A stretch of 64,000 nt of DNA from Plasmodium brasilianum (lineage: Eukaryota > Apicomplexa > Aconoidasida > Haemosporida > Plasmodiidae): the NCBI RefSeq assembly GCF_023973825.1, contig NC_090123.1:1843501-1907500 (forward strand). Direction: 5' to 3'. The translations under genes were made by a program, and so were the position numbers. Positions 40,092 to 52,880 of this stretch are shown in pieces (the stretch's first letter is position 1; each line of letters opens with the position of its first letter). Under the pieces are notes generated by a model that was given only the letters and a program-made list of their open reading frames with translations, ran no database searches and was not told where the DNA came from.

Positions 40092-40675
40092 TTGAACCAA
40101 ATGATGAACTGTTTCTTCTATATTAAATTTACTACTTTAAAAAAATCGTTATGAAAAATAAAATTGAGTACCTCCTTATTGTAAAAATATTTTTATTTAT
40201 TCTTTTAATATATACATGTTAATGTTTCAAAAATATCATATAATTTCAAGAATAAATATTTTTTGTTTTATTATTTAGTATGTGATATTAAGTATGATCT
40301 AATAATTTCCCTATCTAAATTAATAGCAAATATGTCGATATATGGTAAGAAACAAGATAATATATAGTTATATAGAATAATTAAAATTAATATCTGTTCT
40401 GAAATTTCTAATTTGATTATTACAACTGCATCTGAAATTTTTACGTGAAGCAAGAAAAGATCCTGACTTTTTAAAATATAATATGTATAATAATGTATAT
40501 GTAACTAGTTCTAAGGAGATCATAACTGTGGAGTTCTATTAGGGACCTGAATAAAAGAATAATTCCTTTCAATTTGTCTGTTACTTTAGGCATTATTATG
40601 TTACTTTCTATTATATTTATAAAAATAAGTATCATATTTTTTCCTTTGTATACAGTAAATAATAGTGAAATATAA
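40092..40675 (+). pseudogene. Probable fam-l/fam-m-like remnant (weak)
   Basis: At 40092 the reading LNQMMNCFFYIKFTTLKKS resembles the MEQ...FIKI.TF first exon with the start codon changed to TTG. A T-rich run ending TTATTTAG near 40279 fits an acceptor. Beyond it come KYDLIISLSKLI, HLKFLREARKDPDFLKYN and a hydrophobic stretch NLSVTLGIIMLLSIIFIKI near the end. Stops and frame changes are many. The order of parts fits the family, but each match is weak. Confidence 0.38.
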
Positions 40676-41535
40676 AAGTATATATGGAATTTGTCACTTA
40701 TATAATTTACTTTAGCGGAAATTTTATAATTATAAAATAAATTTATATATGTTTTTTATTTATCATATATAGATTTGCTTACTACTTCGGATGTAATATG
40801 TATAAAAGGGTATTTAAAGAGAGAAGGTAAATTAATTATAGTGCTTGAATGTATTTATGAATTATTACCTAACGGCTAAAAGTTTCACTATTAAAATTAA
40901 AAATTAAGCCTAATTCGTGTGTCTTAACTTTATGTTTAAATAACCTTGTTACAGTGTTGCATAGAATATATACCAGATAAAAACAACAATTCTATACTTT
41001 TTGTATATTACGTTAAATTTTTAATTATATTTAATTGAAAGAAGATAAATGATAATAAAACGTTAATGTTATATAAAATATATATATATTCATTTTATTT
41101 TCTGAATAGTGTTTTTGTTTTTAGAATTTTCTTCTTTTATTTTGCAAAATAATATTACTATTTTTTTTTTTTAAGCATTTGTTTCTTTTCTTCTTTTTTA
41201 ATACTTATTTAATAAACTTATCTATATATTATTATATAAGAAAATGATTATTTATTTCACAATCTTGTGATATATATTTATGTTTTAATGTTATGTACTT
41301 TTCAATCTAATGATAATTTCATATATAAGCGTATTTTCCTGCTACTGACGCTTACAGTAGTATTACATTTATGTTAACCTTTTTTTTTTTTTTTTTTATA
41401 AATTTTATGCACATGTATACATTACTTATTTTTTATTTTATCTTATTTATTAATAAATATCCACTTATAAGTAACTTTTACACCACTGAGTATTAAATTT
41501 TCTATTAAAAATAATATAAACTGTAACATTTTTTA
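40676..41535. other. Intergenic DNA with a T18 tract
   Basis: Nothing coding was recognised. A run of 18 T lies at 41380-41397, just beyond the 3' end of the minus-strand pir pseudogene. Confidence 0.45.
41380..41397. repeat. T18 homopolymer
   Basis: There are eighteen consecutive T bases, about 140 bases past the 3' end of the minus-strand pir relic. Confidence 0.9.
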
Positions 41536-42507
41536 TCAAGGATCTCCTTGAATTTGATACCCTATACGATGAAAACTTCCTTTATGATTTTTGCCTACTA
41601 CTTTATTTATATTTTGTAAGGATTCTCTTATTTTTGCAGGTTCGTTAAATTCATCTATTTTTTTTTCGTACGTAAGAGATTATTAAACCATGATTTCATT
41701 GTTGTAATCAATATGAAAAAAAACATGTATATACACATAAATATATAATTGTTTTATTTTGGTAATATTCTGTGAAAATGAAAATTCTTATTGTGCTAGA
41801 ATATTCACACTAAAAGGTATAATTTTTATTAATCTTATATGAAAAGAATAAAATGATAGGCGGTAGTAATGAGATAGCAGTGGTTAAGTTAACAGAAAAT
41901 ACATAATCTATTTTTGTAGGAGGTAATATTTGTGGTATACCAGGACAAGAAGTCACACTGCGCACTTTAATATCATATGCTTTCTTAAAATTGAATAACT
42001 CCTCACAAAAATGGCCTCTACATTTTTTTGACATTCTTTGTAATTTTGAATATATAATTTATAAATATTATATATATTTTTACAATAATTTCTGTTTAGT
42101 ACATCGTCATGACTGTTTAATATGCTAAAATAATTATAATAATTATTTAGTTCTTTTAGATTATGTAAAATATCAGATAGAATATGTTCGAATTTTTTCT
42201 TATATATATTACCTAATTCGGATGAAAATTAATTGTATTTATTAAACTATCTATGATCCTTTTTATATTTTTCTTCTGAATTTATCCGGCAATTCAAGTA
42301 TTTGCAATATTTGTATATATCAGAATTATGATAATTTCTTATTTGATATAAATATATACAAACATCTTGACTCAATTTGGTAAATTCAGATATCGTATGT
42401 TTATCACATCCCTTTCTAGGATTTTCCGTACTTCCCTTATACAGATTATCATGGATAACTTTCTCAAATTCCTTTATATTTACGATACAATTTAACACAG
42501 TTATCAT
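41536..42507 (-). pseudogene. pir-type gene, decayed
   Basis: The minus-strand reading starts near 42507 and gives CDKHTISEFTKLSQDVC, then YKYCKYLNCRINSEEKYKK, the cysteine-tyrosine pattern of pir N-terminal domains. After a TAA it continues FSSELGNIYKKKFEHIL, NNYYNYFSILNSHDDV and NIYNIYKLYIQNYKECQK. A frame change leads to the pre-membrane part SCPGIPQILPPTKIDYVF and a hydrophobic segment SVNLTTAISLLPPIILFF. Past a lost intron donor, the last exon reads TTMKSWFNNLLRTKKKID, which corresponds to the FTPFGSW motif opening the final pir exon, and ends at 41536. At least two stops, a frameshift and damaged splice sites make it non-functional. The short first exon was not found. Confidence 0.65.
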
Positions 42508-43693
42508 AAAAATAAATGAAAAAAATAAAATAACAGTAATAATATATAAATTCTAAAAATCATACTTTCATGAATAAAAATATTTATTTCATTTATATAA
42601 AAAGGAATTTTTGAAATAGAATGATATATATAATTATTATAACGAAAAGATAAATTTTACGTTGATCTGTGAAGTGTTAGATTCCAATGAATTTAATTTA
42701 TGTGAATTAAATAACCAAAATTAAAGGGTTATCATATTTTATATTTATATAAATGAAAGAAATATATAATATGTTTATTTATGTGGTGTATTCCTCTTTG
42801 TCATACATAAAATTTTAAGAAAAATTTTCCTAGTAATATATCCTATTTATTTTTTATTAATATTAAAATGAGGTTGCACAGTTAATACAGTATAAAATAA
42901 AAGTTTTTAATTCATGATTTAATAATAATAAACACAGAATTACTTTATTGTAATTAAAAAAGGGTCTGGAGTAAATATACATACTTATTATATTATTAAT
43001 GAGGCTGATATAATTGTACTGGTATGTTATACAAAAAAATAAATTAATTTTAGTGCATTATTATATAAATTACCCACTATATTGTAATATTTATTTAGTA
43101 ATCCTTTTTGAACTTCTAAAATATTGTAAATAGATATGTATTAAATATTTATAAGGTATAAATTTTTCTCTTTTATTTTGTTATTATTTTTTTTTTTTTA
43201 GTAGCTTTCATATTATTTGATTTAATATTTATAAGAAGTTTTAATAGTATATATATTGATTAAGAAACTGAACGTGGCGAATATTTCTAAAATTAAAATT
43301 TAATTAAAAGAAAGTACATTATCGGAAAGGAAGTGTCTATTTTGTAAATTAAAAATGTACCACTCAAAATTTTGTTTTAATTGTAAATGTAACATTCCAT
43401 AAATAGATTATATCTTATAATTATAAAATAATCTATTAATTCCCTTCATTCCATTATATATGAAAGTTAAAGTTTTACTTTCTTTCTTAGAACTTTCAGC
43501 GTGGTATAATATGTATTTATATATTTAACATTTAAATATATGCAGGAAAATTAAATATTTTATTACTATAAACTGATTATAATTATATATAAAAAATAAA
43601 AAAAAAAATTTAATAATTATTCTAACTCCTTTAATAAAATTTATTTTTGAAATCCTTTGTACTTATAGCATAACAAAAACATAGATTAATATA

Positions 43694-43880
43694 TCAATTA
43701 AAATTTAACATTACAATCTGTATAGCATACATCTTATTATTAATCTTGTTTATAATACGTGTTTTCATTTGAATATGTAATAAAATTTCGAAGATTAATA
43801 TCATAATATTTCCCAATTCTATATATGTCACTGCTATTTTGTTCATCTGCATTATATGTTCTATGAGTTTTACCATAAAA
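43694..43880 (-). pseudogene. Short unidentified coding-like scrap (weak)
   Basis: One minus-strand frame reads YNADEQNSSDIYRIGKYYD, then INLRNFITYSNENTYYKQD, before three stops. The mix of Asp, Asn, Ser and Tyr resembles Plasmodium coding DNA more than chance frames. Nothing else of a gene could be placed around it. Confidence 0.22.
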
Positions 43881-46800
43881 TAACATTTATTTCAGGGTAC
43901 TTCGAGGATAGTAATAAATTATTTCTACATTTTTTTATATATTATATTTCTGTAAAATATTTTGGGCCTATAATATATATTTAGTATTGTATATAAATCA
44001 TTGTTTATTTCATTTCAAATATATTAATATATATAACATTCAATTAAATATATTCTAAAAAGAATAATTAATGAAATAAAAAAAAAAATTTTATTATGAC
44101 TACTTATATGAAGTGAACTGTTTTTTACTTCACGATAAGTGAAGTTAAATTAGTAATATAATTATTATAATTGTTAAGTGTTTTTTAATGTTATATTACA
44201 GTGAATATTCTTTGTTGCATATTTTATTACTTTTCATAATATTAGTTATAGGTTCTCTTCATATTATTGTATTAGGTTGTTTACAAAAATAATATATATT
44301 TTTATAAATGTGTTTTATTTAATTAAATAGAACTGTGAGGATTTAATTATATATTACCTTATTAATACAAATAATTGTAACCGAATAAACAACAGTAGAT
44401 TTATGCGTACACTTTTATAATGATTATAATGAATTTATTTTATATTATCTTATTGTGCATAATGAAATTTTATTGTAAGATTTTGGTGTATGTAAACACA
44501 TTTTTTAATGTATTATAAAAACTTTTGTAAATAACATGAATATCTGAGCATCAATTAATTATATACAATGTATTTTTTATTTTCTTATACTTATGTATAT
44601 TTTATCAAAAATGTACTATCACTTTTTATATTATTGTATTTGTTCGCTAGTTTAAAATGTAATTTTATATTTATTTCTGTGAATTATTTTTTGTATAGTT
44701 TTTTAGTGTTTTCATTATCTTAGAAAAAATTATACTACTTTAGAAATGTTCTAAATGATGTTTCCTTTATAGTGAAATTTCAACTCTTTTAATATTCTAT
44801 TGCATGTAATAATAAGCACTTTATTTATATTAACTATATATCTTTTTTTTATTTTTTAAATATAATATTACCCTTGTAATTAAAGAAATGATAAATGAAT
44901 TAATGGGAAATAATTTATGAATAAACGATTAATATGTTAATTAAGAAAATTCATGATATGAAATGAAAACGCTTTCATTTTTTATTTTTCTTGAAGTATA
45001 TTTAGACTTAATGTAAGATAGTTTTGCAGTGAAATATCAAGAAAGACATATTTTAAAAAAGTAATCTATATCTCTTCATAATTATATGTGTTTAAAATGT
45101 ATCTTCTCTAACTTGACTAATACCACTGTATGAATTATTAAATATATAAATAAAAATAGAAAAAACACAAAACTTGTACATTTTATTTCTTATGCTTTAT
45201 TATGACAGTAAAAACGAAAATATCATATATCCATGTATTAATAATAATAGTAATTAACATTACAATATGTTATAAAAGAAGCTGTTATTATGAATTACAT
45301 ATGTAGGAATTATTAAACTAGAATGGTGTTATTATCATGTATGTTTAATCTGAATAATTCCTTAGGGTGTTTAACTAAAGTAATATATTAACAAAAAAAG
45401 ACAGAATAAAAATTAAGAAAAAATCAAGTAATATTTATAGTTATAAAAAATTATATTTAGTTAGTTTGTATCTTAGCTCTTTTAAGTATAAAAATATCTA
45501 TTTTATTTTATATTATATAATAAATGAATATGTTTAAATGTTCATCTTCAGTATATCACTTAATGTTAGAAAAAAAAAATATGTGATGTATCATTTATTA
45601 TATTCTTAAAGAAGTTGAATTTTTATTCATTATAATAAATGTATAATGATTAAATATGTATATCATATTAATCAGATAAAATATTAAACATGACTATCGA
45701 CAATTATTCATTATACTTCAAATTAATGCGGTCATGTACATTTTTGAAATGAAAGCACGCATAATTTTCTTTCGTGCGTATTTTCAAAATAGAAAAAAGA
45801 ATTTATAAATATATGCAATTATTTGTAACATATTTATTTTATTTATTAGGAAATCATATTTTATTGGTGAATTACATATAATCATGTGTGAAATAATTTC
45901 ATAATAGATTTATTTTATATGTGTATTAATAGCTCTTCGATTTTTTTTTCCTCCTAAATAGTCTTATTATATCAATATATATGTGGTTAAAAGATATTAA
46001 ATCAAAACTCACAATCATTAATATTAGAAATTTTTTTTTTTTTACTTCTTCGGTAATTTCTATAAAAATGTGTTCATATATTTTTTTCAAATTTTGCTCT
46101 CATTTTAACTTCAATAAATAATAATTTTATATTTCTATCAATGTAAGACAATTGAATTTTTATCATATGGAATGTAAATAATTATTATATGTACACCCTA
46201 ACACAACTTATACGAAGAAGTTTCTTTTCTTTTATTTTAAGAATACTTTTAAATATCATTCGTAATGTTTCTTAAGCTTTATATATCGTGTAAATAATTC
46301 GAACAGTTATATTATTTTATATTTTTATATATTGCAACTGTTTCTTGAAATTACTTTTCTCCCTTATGTGATCTATTGATGCACATTCAAAAATAAATAT
46401 ATTTCATAGTTAAAATAATTCATTTTAAAAATAGTAATGGTAATTAAAGTTTATGTACGAATCTGTTGGGGATAAAGTTAATCTAATGTATTCTTGAAAA
46501 TAGTAAGGAATAACTAAGCATATACCCTTAAATAATGAAAATATCTTTATGTTAAAGCAATATAATTGAACGAATGCCACATACACATCCCTAAAAACAG
46601 ATTTAATAACTAGTATTTCGCAAAGGGGAATATATTTTTTTTTGCATTAGTGTTAATTACAGTGGTTAAAATTACTATTTTTTCTAAATATAAAATTCAT
46701 TTTATTAGAGTTATTTTATTTTGATTTTACATATTTTTATTCTATTATATTTTATTATATGAATGAAATTAAAGAAAATCATATTCGCTATATTTAAGTA

Positions 46801-49800
46801 GCTATTAAGACATAAATATATAAATTCAACTTATATGATTTTTCCCTTTGATATAGGGTCTTAAACGATCTTTTGATAAATAATATATCAAATATAATTT
46901 CTTATATAAACATAAATATGTGATATATTAAAATGAATTTATTTTAATTTCCATTTATACTAGTTTTTATATCATGAAATAATTAAGGTGATATATGTTA
47001 GCACAAGTAATACATTATTCTGTTCCATGGAAAATAAATATTTTGAAGTATTTTGACAAATACTAATTGCGGAAGTAATCTATTAAATACGATAATTTTA
47101 ATAAATTCCAGCAGTATATGTTAAGGAGTAATAAAAATACCAAAATAATGAATATATATGACAATTTAGTATTAAGAAAAAGCTACATTTTTATACATTT
47201 ATATTTTTTCCTTTGTATTTAAATGCTTAAAAAATATATTTAAAATAAAAAAACATGATAAATTCTTCTAATAATTTAATTATCTTAATTTATATATTAA
47301 TGTAGTATTTACAAATCCTTTCATTCCGTGATGAATATCGTACATGTTATAAAGTTAACAAGGAATAATTTTAATTATATAACACTGTTACTTCCATGCT
47401 ACTTAATAAACAAATTTGTATATGGTGTACAATTTTGTTGTTATAAAATAAAAAAGTATTAACGCAAAAAAATAGAATAATTCAAACTGTACATAGTGAT
47501 TGTTAATAGAAAATTGTTTGAAATTAATTTTAACTTGTGTAAATGGACATATATTAATACATAAAACTATGGATGATTACTGTGAAATTACAAAATTCCA
47601 ATTTTATGGATCTATTGAATTTTAAAATACAAAAAATTAATAAAGTTATTTCATAAAATACTATACATTAGTTTTTATTTTATTTCTATTAATTTAATGT
47701 CAGAAAAGTCACTTTATTTCTGTAAGATAAATTATTAAAAAAAAATTTACATATGAACTATTCACTCTTGTGCTGAAATGTTCTGGATAATATTTGAGAA
47801 TGGGAAGTGATCTTCTAAGTAAAAAGCACAGCAAACAAATTTTCATTGGTTAATTAAACTAAATATATATTCTCATGTTTATTTCATTTACAAAGTACCA
47901 ATTAAAATATAAAGTATGGATGAATGAGTATTAAATTAATAAAAAATGGAATTTCCATAAAATAAAGATAGCCACTGTGTTTATTTTTATTTTGAATTCC
48001 ATATATTAGTGTATTTTGTTCAATATTATGATAATAATATTATAAATAATTTTGCCGTTATGCATAAACGAACAAATGCGCACAAAATTAAATTTTTTTT
48101 TCTCTTTTTAATTTATTTTTTTTTAATTTATAGTTGTAATATTTATGATAATATGAAAAGGAAAAAAAAAAAGAATTTTATATTGTGTGTGCAAGAAATA
48201 TTTCATTTAATATTATTTTTTTTTTTTTATTTATTTTATTTTTTATTTATCGTTTTTAACATTATTTATTTTTTATATTTATTTATTTATATATATATTT
48301 TTTTTTAATATATTTTTTATTATTTTACGAAAATCATAGTTATATACTGTAGTTTATATAATATATTTATTTAAAAGTGATACAAAATTCGTAACAATTC
48401 ATAAGAATTGTTGATGCTTTTTCGATTGTATATAATAAATAAGTTATTTATTTAAAAAATAGCGTATAATATTAAAATTACGTTGTACAATATGTAAATT
48501 ATTAACGTAATATAAAAAGAAATGTTGCAAGTATAAAGAGTAGCACATAACAAAAACAGATATTTAATTAATAATTATATTTAGGAAAAATAGTTTTTTA
48601 AATAGCAAATTATATTTTTATTCTTTTTTATTTAATATGCATAAATACACAAAATAAGAACTGCCGTATATATTATTAGAAAGAGGCGCTTACACATTTA
48701 AATTTTTAGTGCACATTATTTTATACTAGAATTAATAATTATCTGTTTAGTATAATAGAGAACACGTCCTTAAAGTATAAATTATCTTCAAAATAATTTG
48801 AAAATTTTTTTTTGATGATAAATATGTTTTATGTTCATTCTTTTTGTTACTCAGTTATAGTCTCATAATACTATATAAAGAACTCGTTTAATTTTTTTTT
48901 GCACAAAATATGAAATAAATTATAATTATCAAGATTATAGTAATAATAAATATGAGATAGGATATATGTATTCAATTTATATAGTTCAACCCTACATAAT
49001 TACATATTTTCGTTCTTTATATAAGATGTTTAATGTAATACTCTACAGTTGTAGCGCAGATTTTTAAAAAATTTGATTACACATTTTATCGTATATCTGT
49101 TAAATTAATTATCATATTATAAAAATGATTATATTTTTTTTAATTCTACATTAATATATAACTTATTTTTATAGTTACTAGTTTTCAGAAAATACAATGA
49201 AAATTTTATTTTTCAATATACATAGTAATGGTGTTATATATATATATATATATTTTTAATGAATTGCACTTATTTATATATGTTATATGGATAGTTTTCT
49301 TATAATAAATATTATATGCCCTAACTATGTGCTAAACTTGTATAATAATAGTAATATTGGTTTTGTACTTAATATGAATGTAATTTTATATTTTCTTTAT
49401 ATTCTAATGACAATGTATAAGCTTCAATAAAATAATTATTTTTTAACCTTTTGTTTTTTGTTTTTTTAACTTATTAAACTTACTACTTAGCATCTTTTAC
49501 ATAAACTCTTTACAGTTCGGTTAGAATTATACTCATGTGTATACTATTACTCTTGTAATTATACCAATAAAATTTTTTATTCTAATATTTATTTTATTTG
49601 ATATTTAAGGTACCATTTAATTAATTTGTCGAAGCCTCCATTTCATATGAACAAATATATCTATTAATAACAATGCATAAATTGTAATTTTGTACTGTAC
49701 GATACGTCATACCGTATTGGAAGTTATTATAATAAGTCTGGTTTATATGCAATACCACTTATCGATATTAGCTTATTTTGTTCATCTATATATTTTTCCA

Positions 49801-50700
49801 TGTGTTTACTTTTTTTCTTAATAAATACAACAGAAAAATCTAGATGAAGTATATCAATTTTTAAAAAGATTGAATATTTGTAAATAATATATTAATGCAA
49901 AACAGTAATATTATATAGCAGTAAATTAGAGGGATTGTAGAAGTATATTAACATTTCTAATTGGAATAATTTGTAGTGTTTGCAAAGTAAAAATTAGGAA
50001 ACTCCTGTAATAAATGATAATATTATTGGAAATTCATAGATGAATTCATATCAGATAACATGAGTATTCCTTGTTCTGGTGTTTGACACTAATGAAAGAA
50101 TATTTTATAGAAAATAGGATTAATTTATATTGACTATTCTCGTGTACACTATTTACAAATTTTTAAATTGTTACCTTTTTGCATTTAGTCATATGTATTT
50201 TATAAGTACCATAATCATTTTTAATGTATTGTATTTACGTAGAAATATTATTACCATTTTGTTTTATGCAATCATTTTTATAACTATTATATAATTAATT
50301 ATATTTTTCATGATAGATAAGAAGATATTATGTAAAAATTGTATTATGGGAACTTTTTAGAAAAAGTAAAACATATAATTTATATGATGAATTAAAAAAA
50401 AGGAAATAAATTAAAACATTTTTTCTAAGGTGTAATAGCTTAGGCTTTTTTATGTAAATTGTACTGATTATATTAGATATATTCATTATAATTCATAATA
50501 ATTCAATTTTTATATAACTATCTTATTTTTTTTTAGATTATGAAATGGTACATATAATGTAAACATAAATATAATATAAACTAAAATTTAATATTATTTT
50601 ATATTTAATTTGTTTCATTATTATGCACTAATATTAATAATATTATGTATTAAATATAAATAAAATTTAATTCGAAATATATGTAAACGCTTTAAAGGTA

Positions 50701-50704
50701 TATA

Positions 50705-50739
<35 letters not shown>
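50701..50739. repeat. Long TA dinucleotide tract with one G interruption
   Basis: The dinucleotide TA runs for about 39 bases, broken once by G at 50710. Confidence 0.85.
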
Positions 50740-50741
<2 letters not shown>

Positions 50742-52052
50742 ATACAATTCCCCAATTTTATATATATGTTTTGCGGATAAAATTAAATTTTATACTAGAA
50801 AATTAAGCTATTTGCATACCAAATCATAATTTAGGGAAGAAATAATGTAGAAGAATATTGATTTATTTTTTAAAAGAAAAACTTAAAAAAATGTGTACAA
50901 ACCATACATGTTGCCAAAATGAAAATTTTGTATTTATGAGAAATTTTTAGAAAGAGTTTTTTATGTAGTAAGAATATTTTTTATAATTTATTTAATAATT
51001 TATATGTATGGATTATGATAAATTATTAAATGTGTTAATTAATATACTGTATAGAAATATTAAATGGAGTAAAAAATAACGTGAATAAATTGTTTGAAAT
51101 GTTAAAAGTAACTATATGATCTTTATTACAAATGCTGGGTTGTAAATGAAATCAACATAAATAAAAGTAAATAAATAATATTAATTTTTGTAGAATTTTT
51201 TTTTTTTTTTTAATTTGATTAAAATTTTTTCTAAAAGTATTCATTTTCTTAAATAATTTGTATAAATAAAAAAGGACGAATTTTAAAATGTATCACAAAA
51301 AATGGTATATAGAGAACTTAATCTTAAATTACAATTTAAAAAACCATGACATAAATATAACTCCTTTTTTTTTTTTTTTTTGCATTTAAAAAATATATTT
51401 CTTCGTACATTAGGCATTATCTTATAAATATGATTTTTTAAATATAGAACAATTCATAAAAAATATGGGTTATATAATGAACAAAAAATTTAAAAAAATA
51501 TATTTTTTTCGCTTATTATTACAATTATAATATTGCCAAAATTACTATTTTTTAATAATAATAATCATTTGTTGCAAAACGTAATGTTTAATAAAAAATA
51601 ATTATTAATGAGAAAACATGATTAAAATTTGCAATTATTTTTCTAACTTTATCGAATAATGTATTATTTACATTTTCTACATATTATATATTTTTTTTAA
51701 TCTGAATAAATTCAACTGTTAAGGAATTATATATTTTGTTTTGTATTTTATTTTGAAAAGGATTTATAAAATAATTAATATTACATATGTAGTAAATAGA
51801 TTAAATATTAATAGATGAATTCAAAATGCATTATTCTAGTTGTATGTTTTTTTTATAAAATTTATAAAGGTTAAAATTTAATAATATAAATTTAGAGTTC
51901 TTTTATATTTTTTAAGTTGTAAAATGCATTATAATTATATATATAATTAATTTTGTTACGAAAATGTAATAAAAAAAAAAAAAAAATTTAGTATCCTTTG
52001 TCATTAAAGGTATATTATATTATTATAAATTTGTTCATAACAAGAAATGAGT

Positions 52053-52880
52053 ATGTTAAAAATCTACAATAAGAAAGAGAGAATTAGATTATTCTTTTTT
52101 ATTAAGTTTTTTACGTTTATCCTTTTAAATGAATACGTCATTTTATGTAGTGGTGTGGTATGACAATGTTAATTAAAGATACTCTTATTATTCATTTTTT
52201 AGTATTTTTTTATTTTTATTCATACTTGTTGTTAGTATTATATTACTTATTTTTTTAAATAAAGAATATTTATTTATTTATTTCAGAGTAACTTATATAA
52301 AATTTTGGATAAAAAGCAGAATGATTATAGAAAATCAGGTACTATAATTTATGAAGCACTAGTAGTTCATAAAAACAAAAGGTGTTCAAGTATTGAATGG
52401 ATGAAAGAAGGTGCACCAAATATGGCAGCATACGAAAAAGCAGATATATCTAATAATAAAAAGGGGACCAAAGGAAAAAATAAAAAACCATGTAAAAGTT
52501 CATTTATTAATAAAGGAGTATCTGAACAATCTGCAGAAGTTAAATCTCATGCATATACCGAAGGAAATACATATTTTGATAAAGGTATATTAAGGAATAA
52601 AAATTATGTAGAGAAAGTTAAGGAAAATGTAAGATTTGGTTTTAAGTTTTTAAGTAAATGTATAGGTAGAAAAGTAGGTATTTTTAATTTTATATTTATC
52701 TTACATTTAGCACTTGCAGTAACATTTATTATATCAACATGCTTGTATTGTAATGAAGCGGAACTAACGGATATACCATGGATAGTTACATTAGTTTTAC
52801 GATTACTTCCTATATTATGGATTATATTTTTATTAGGGATTTTTTATATCTACAGGAAAACTGTAAAAAATGATAAGTGA
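52053..52880 (+). CDS. fam-l/fam-m-like two-exon exported-type protein, apparently intact but without PEXEL
   Basis: I read join(52053..52157, 52287..52880), giving 232 residues. In relatives exon 1 is 29 codons; counting back from the donor, that position here (52071) is AAG instead of ATG. An in-frame ATG six codons earlier (52053) gives MLKIYNKKERIRLFFF and keeps the hydrophobic signal-like core, so I chose it. The intron (129 bp) starts GTATGACAATGTT and ends TATTTCAG. Exon 2 opens SNLYKILDKKQNDY. The export-motif position reads TIIYEALVVHK against TRTYRLLAKHK in the 38 kb copy: the arginine is Glu and RxL is lost. A basic Lys/Asn/Ser middle follows, then membrane segments at about residues 165-186 and 199-223 and a basic end YRKTVKNDK. 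Either export works without PEXEL, or the protein stays in the parasite secretory system, or the gene is fading. Confidence 0.7.

Larger units (their letters stand above)
42508..52052. other. Long gene-poor stretch
   Basis: About 9.5 kb carry no gene I can support. The open frame at 48009-48308 is almost wholly Phe/Ile/Leu/Tyr from T-rich DNA and is taken as chance. A minus-strand coding-like scrap lies near 43700-43870. Bases about 50015-50380 resemble 60-420, and a near-perfect TA run lies at 50701-50739. Confidence 0.45.

Noticed and set aside
40271..40453. 60-codon minus-strand open frame
   Set aside because: The plus strand here fits a weak fam-like remnant better; the minus frame has no family feature.
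46845..46930. Possible fam exon 2 start (acceptor TTTGATATAG, then GLKRSFDK and a stop)
   Set aside because: There is no matching 29-codon exon 1 upstream and no later family motif; the resemblance is too short.
48009..48308. 99-codon plus-strand open frame
   Set aside because: It is almost entirely Phe, Tyr, Ile and Leu from T-rich DNA, with no exon structure, export motif or family feature.
52411..52593. 60-codon plus-strand open frame inside the 52 kb gene
   Set aside because: It is in another frame of a convincing two-exon gene.
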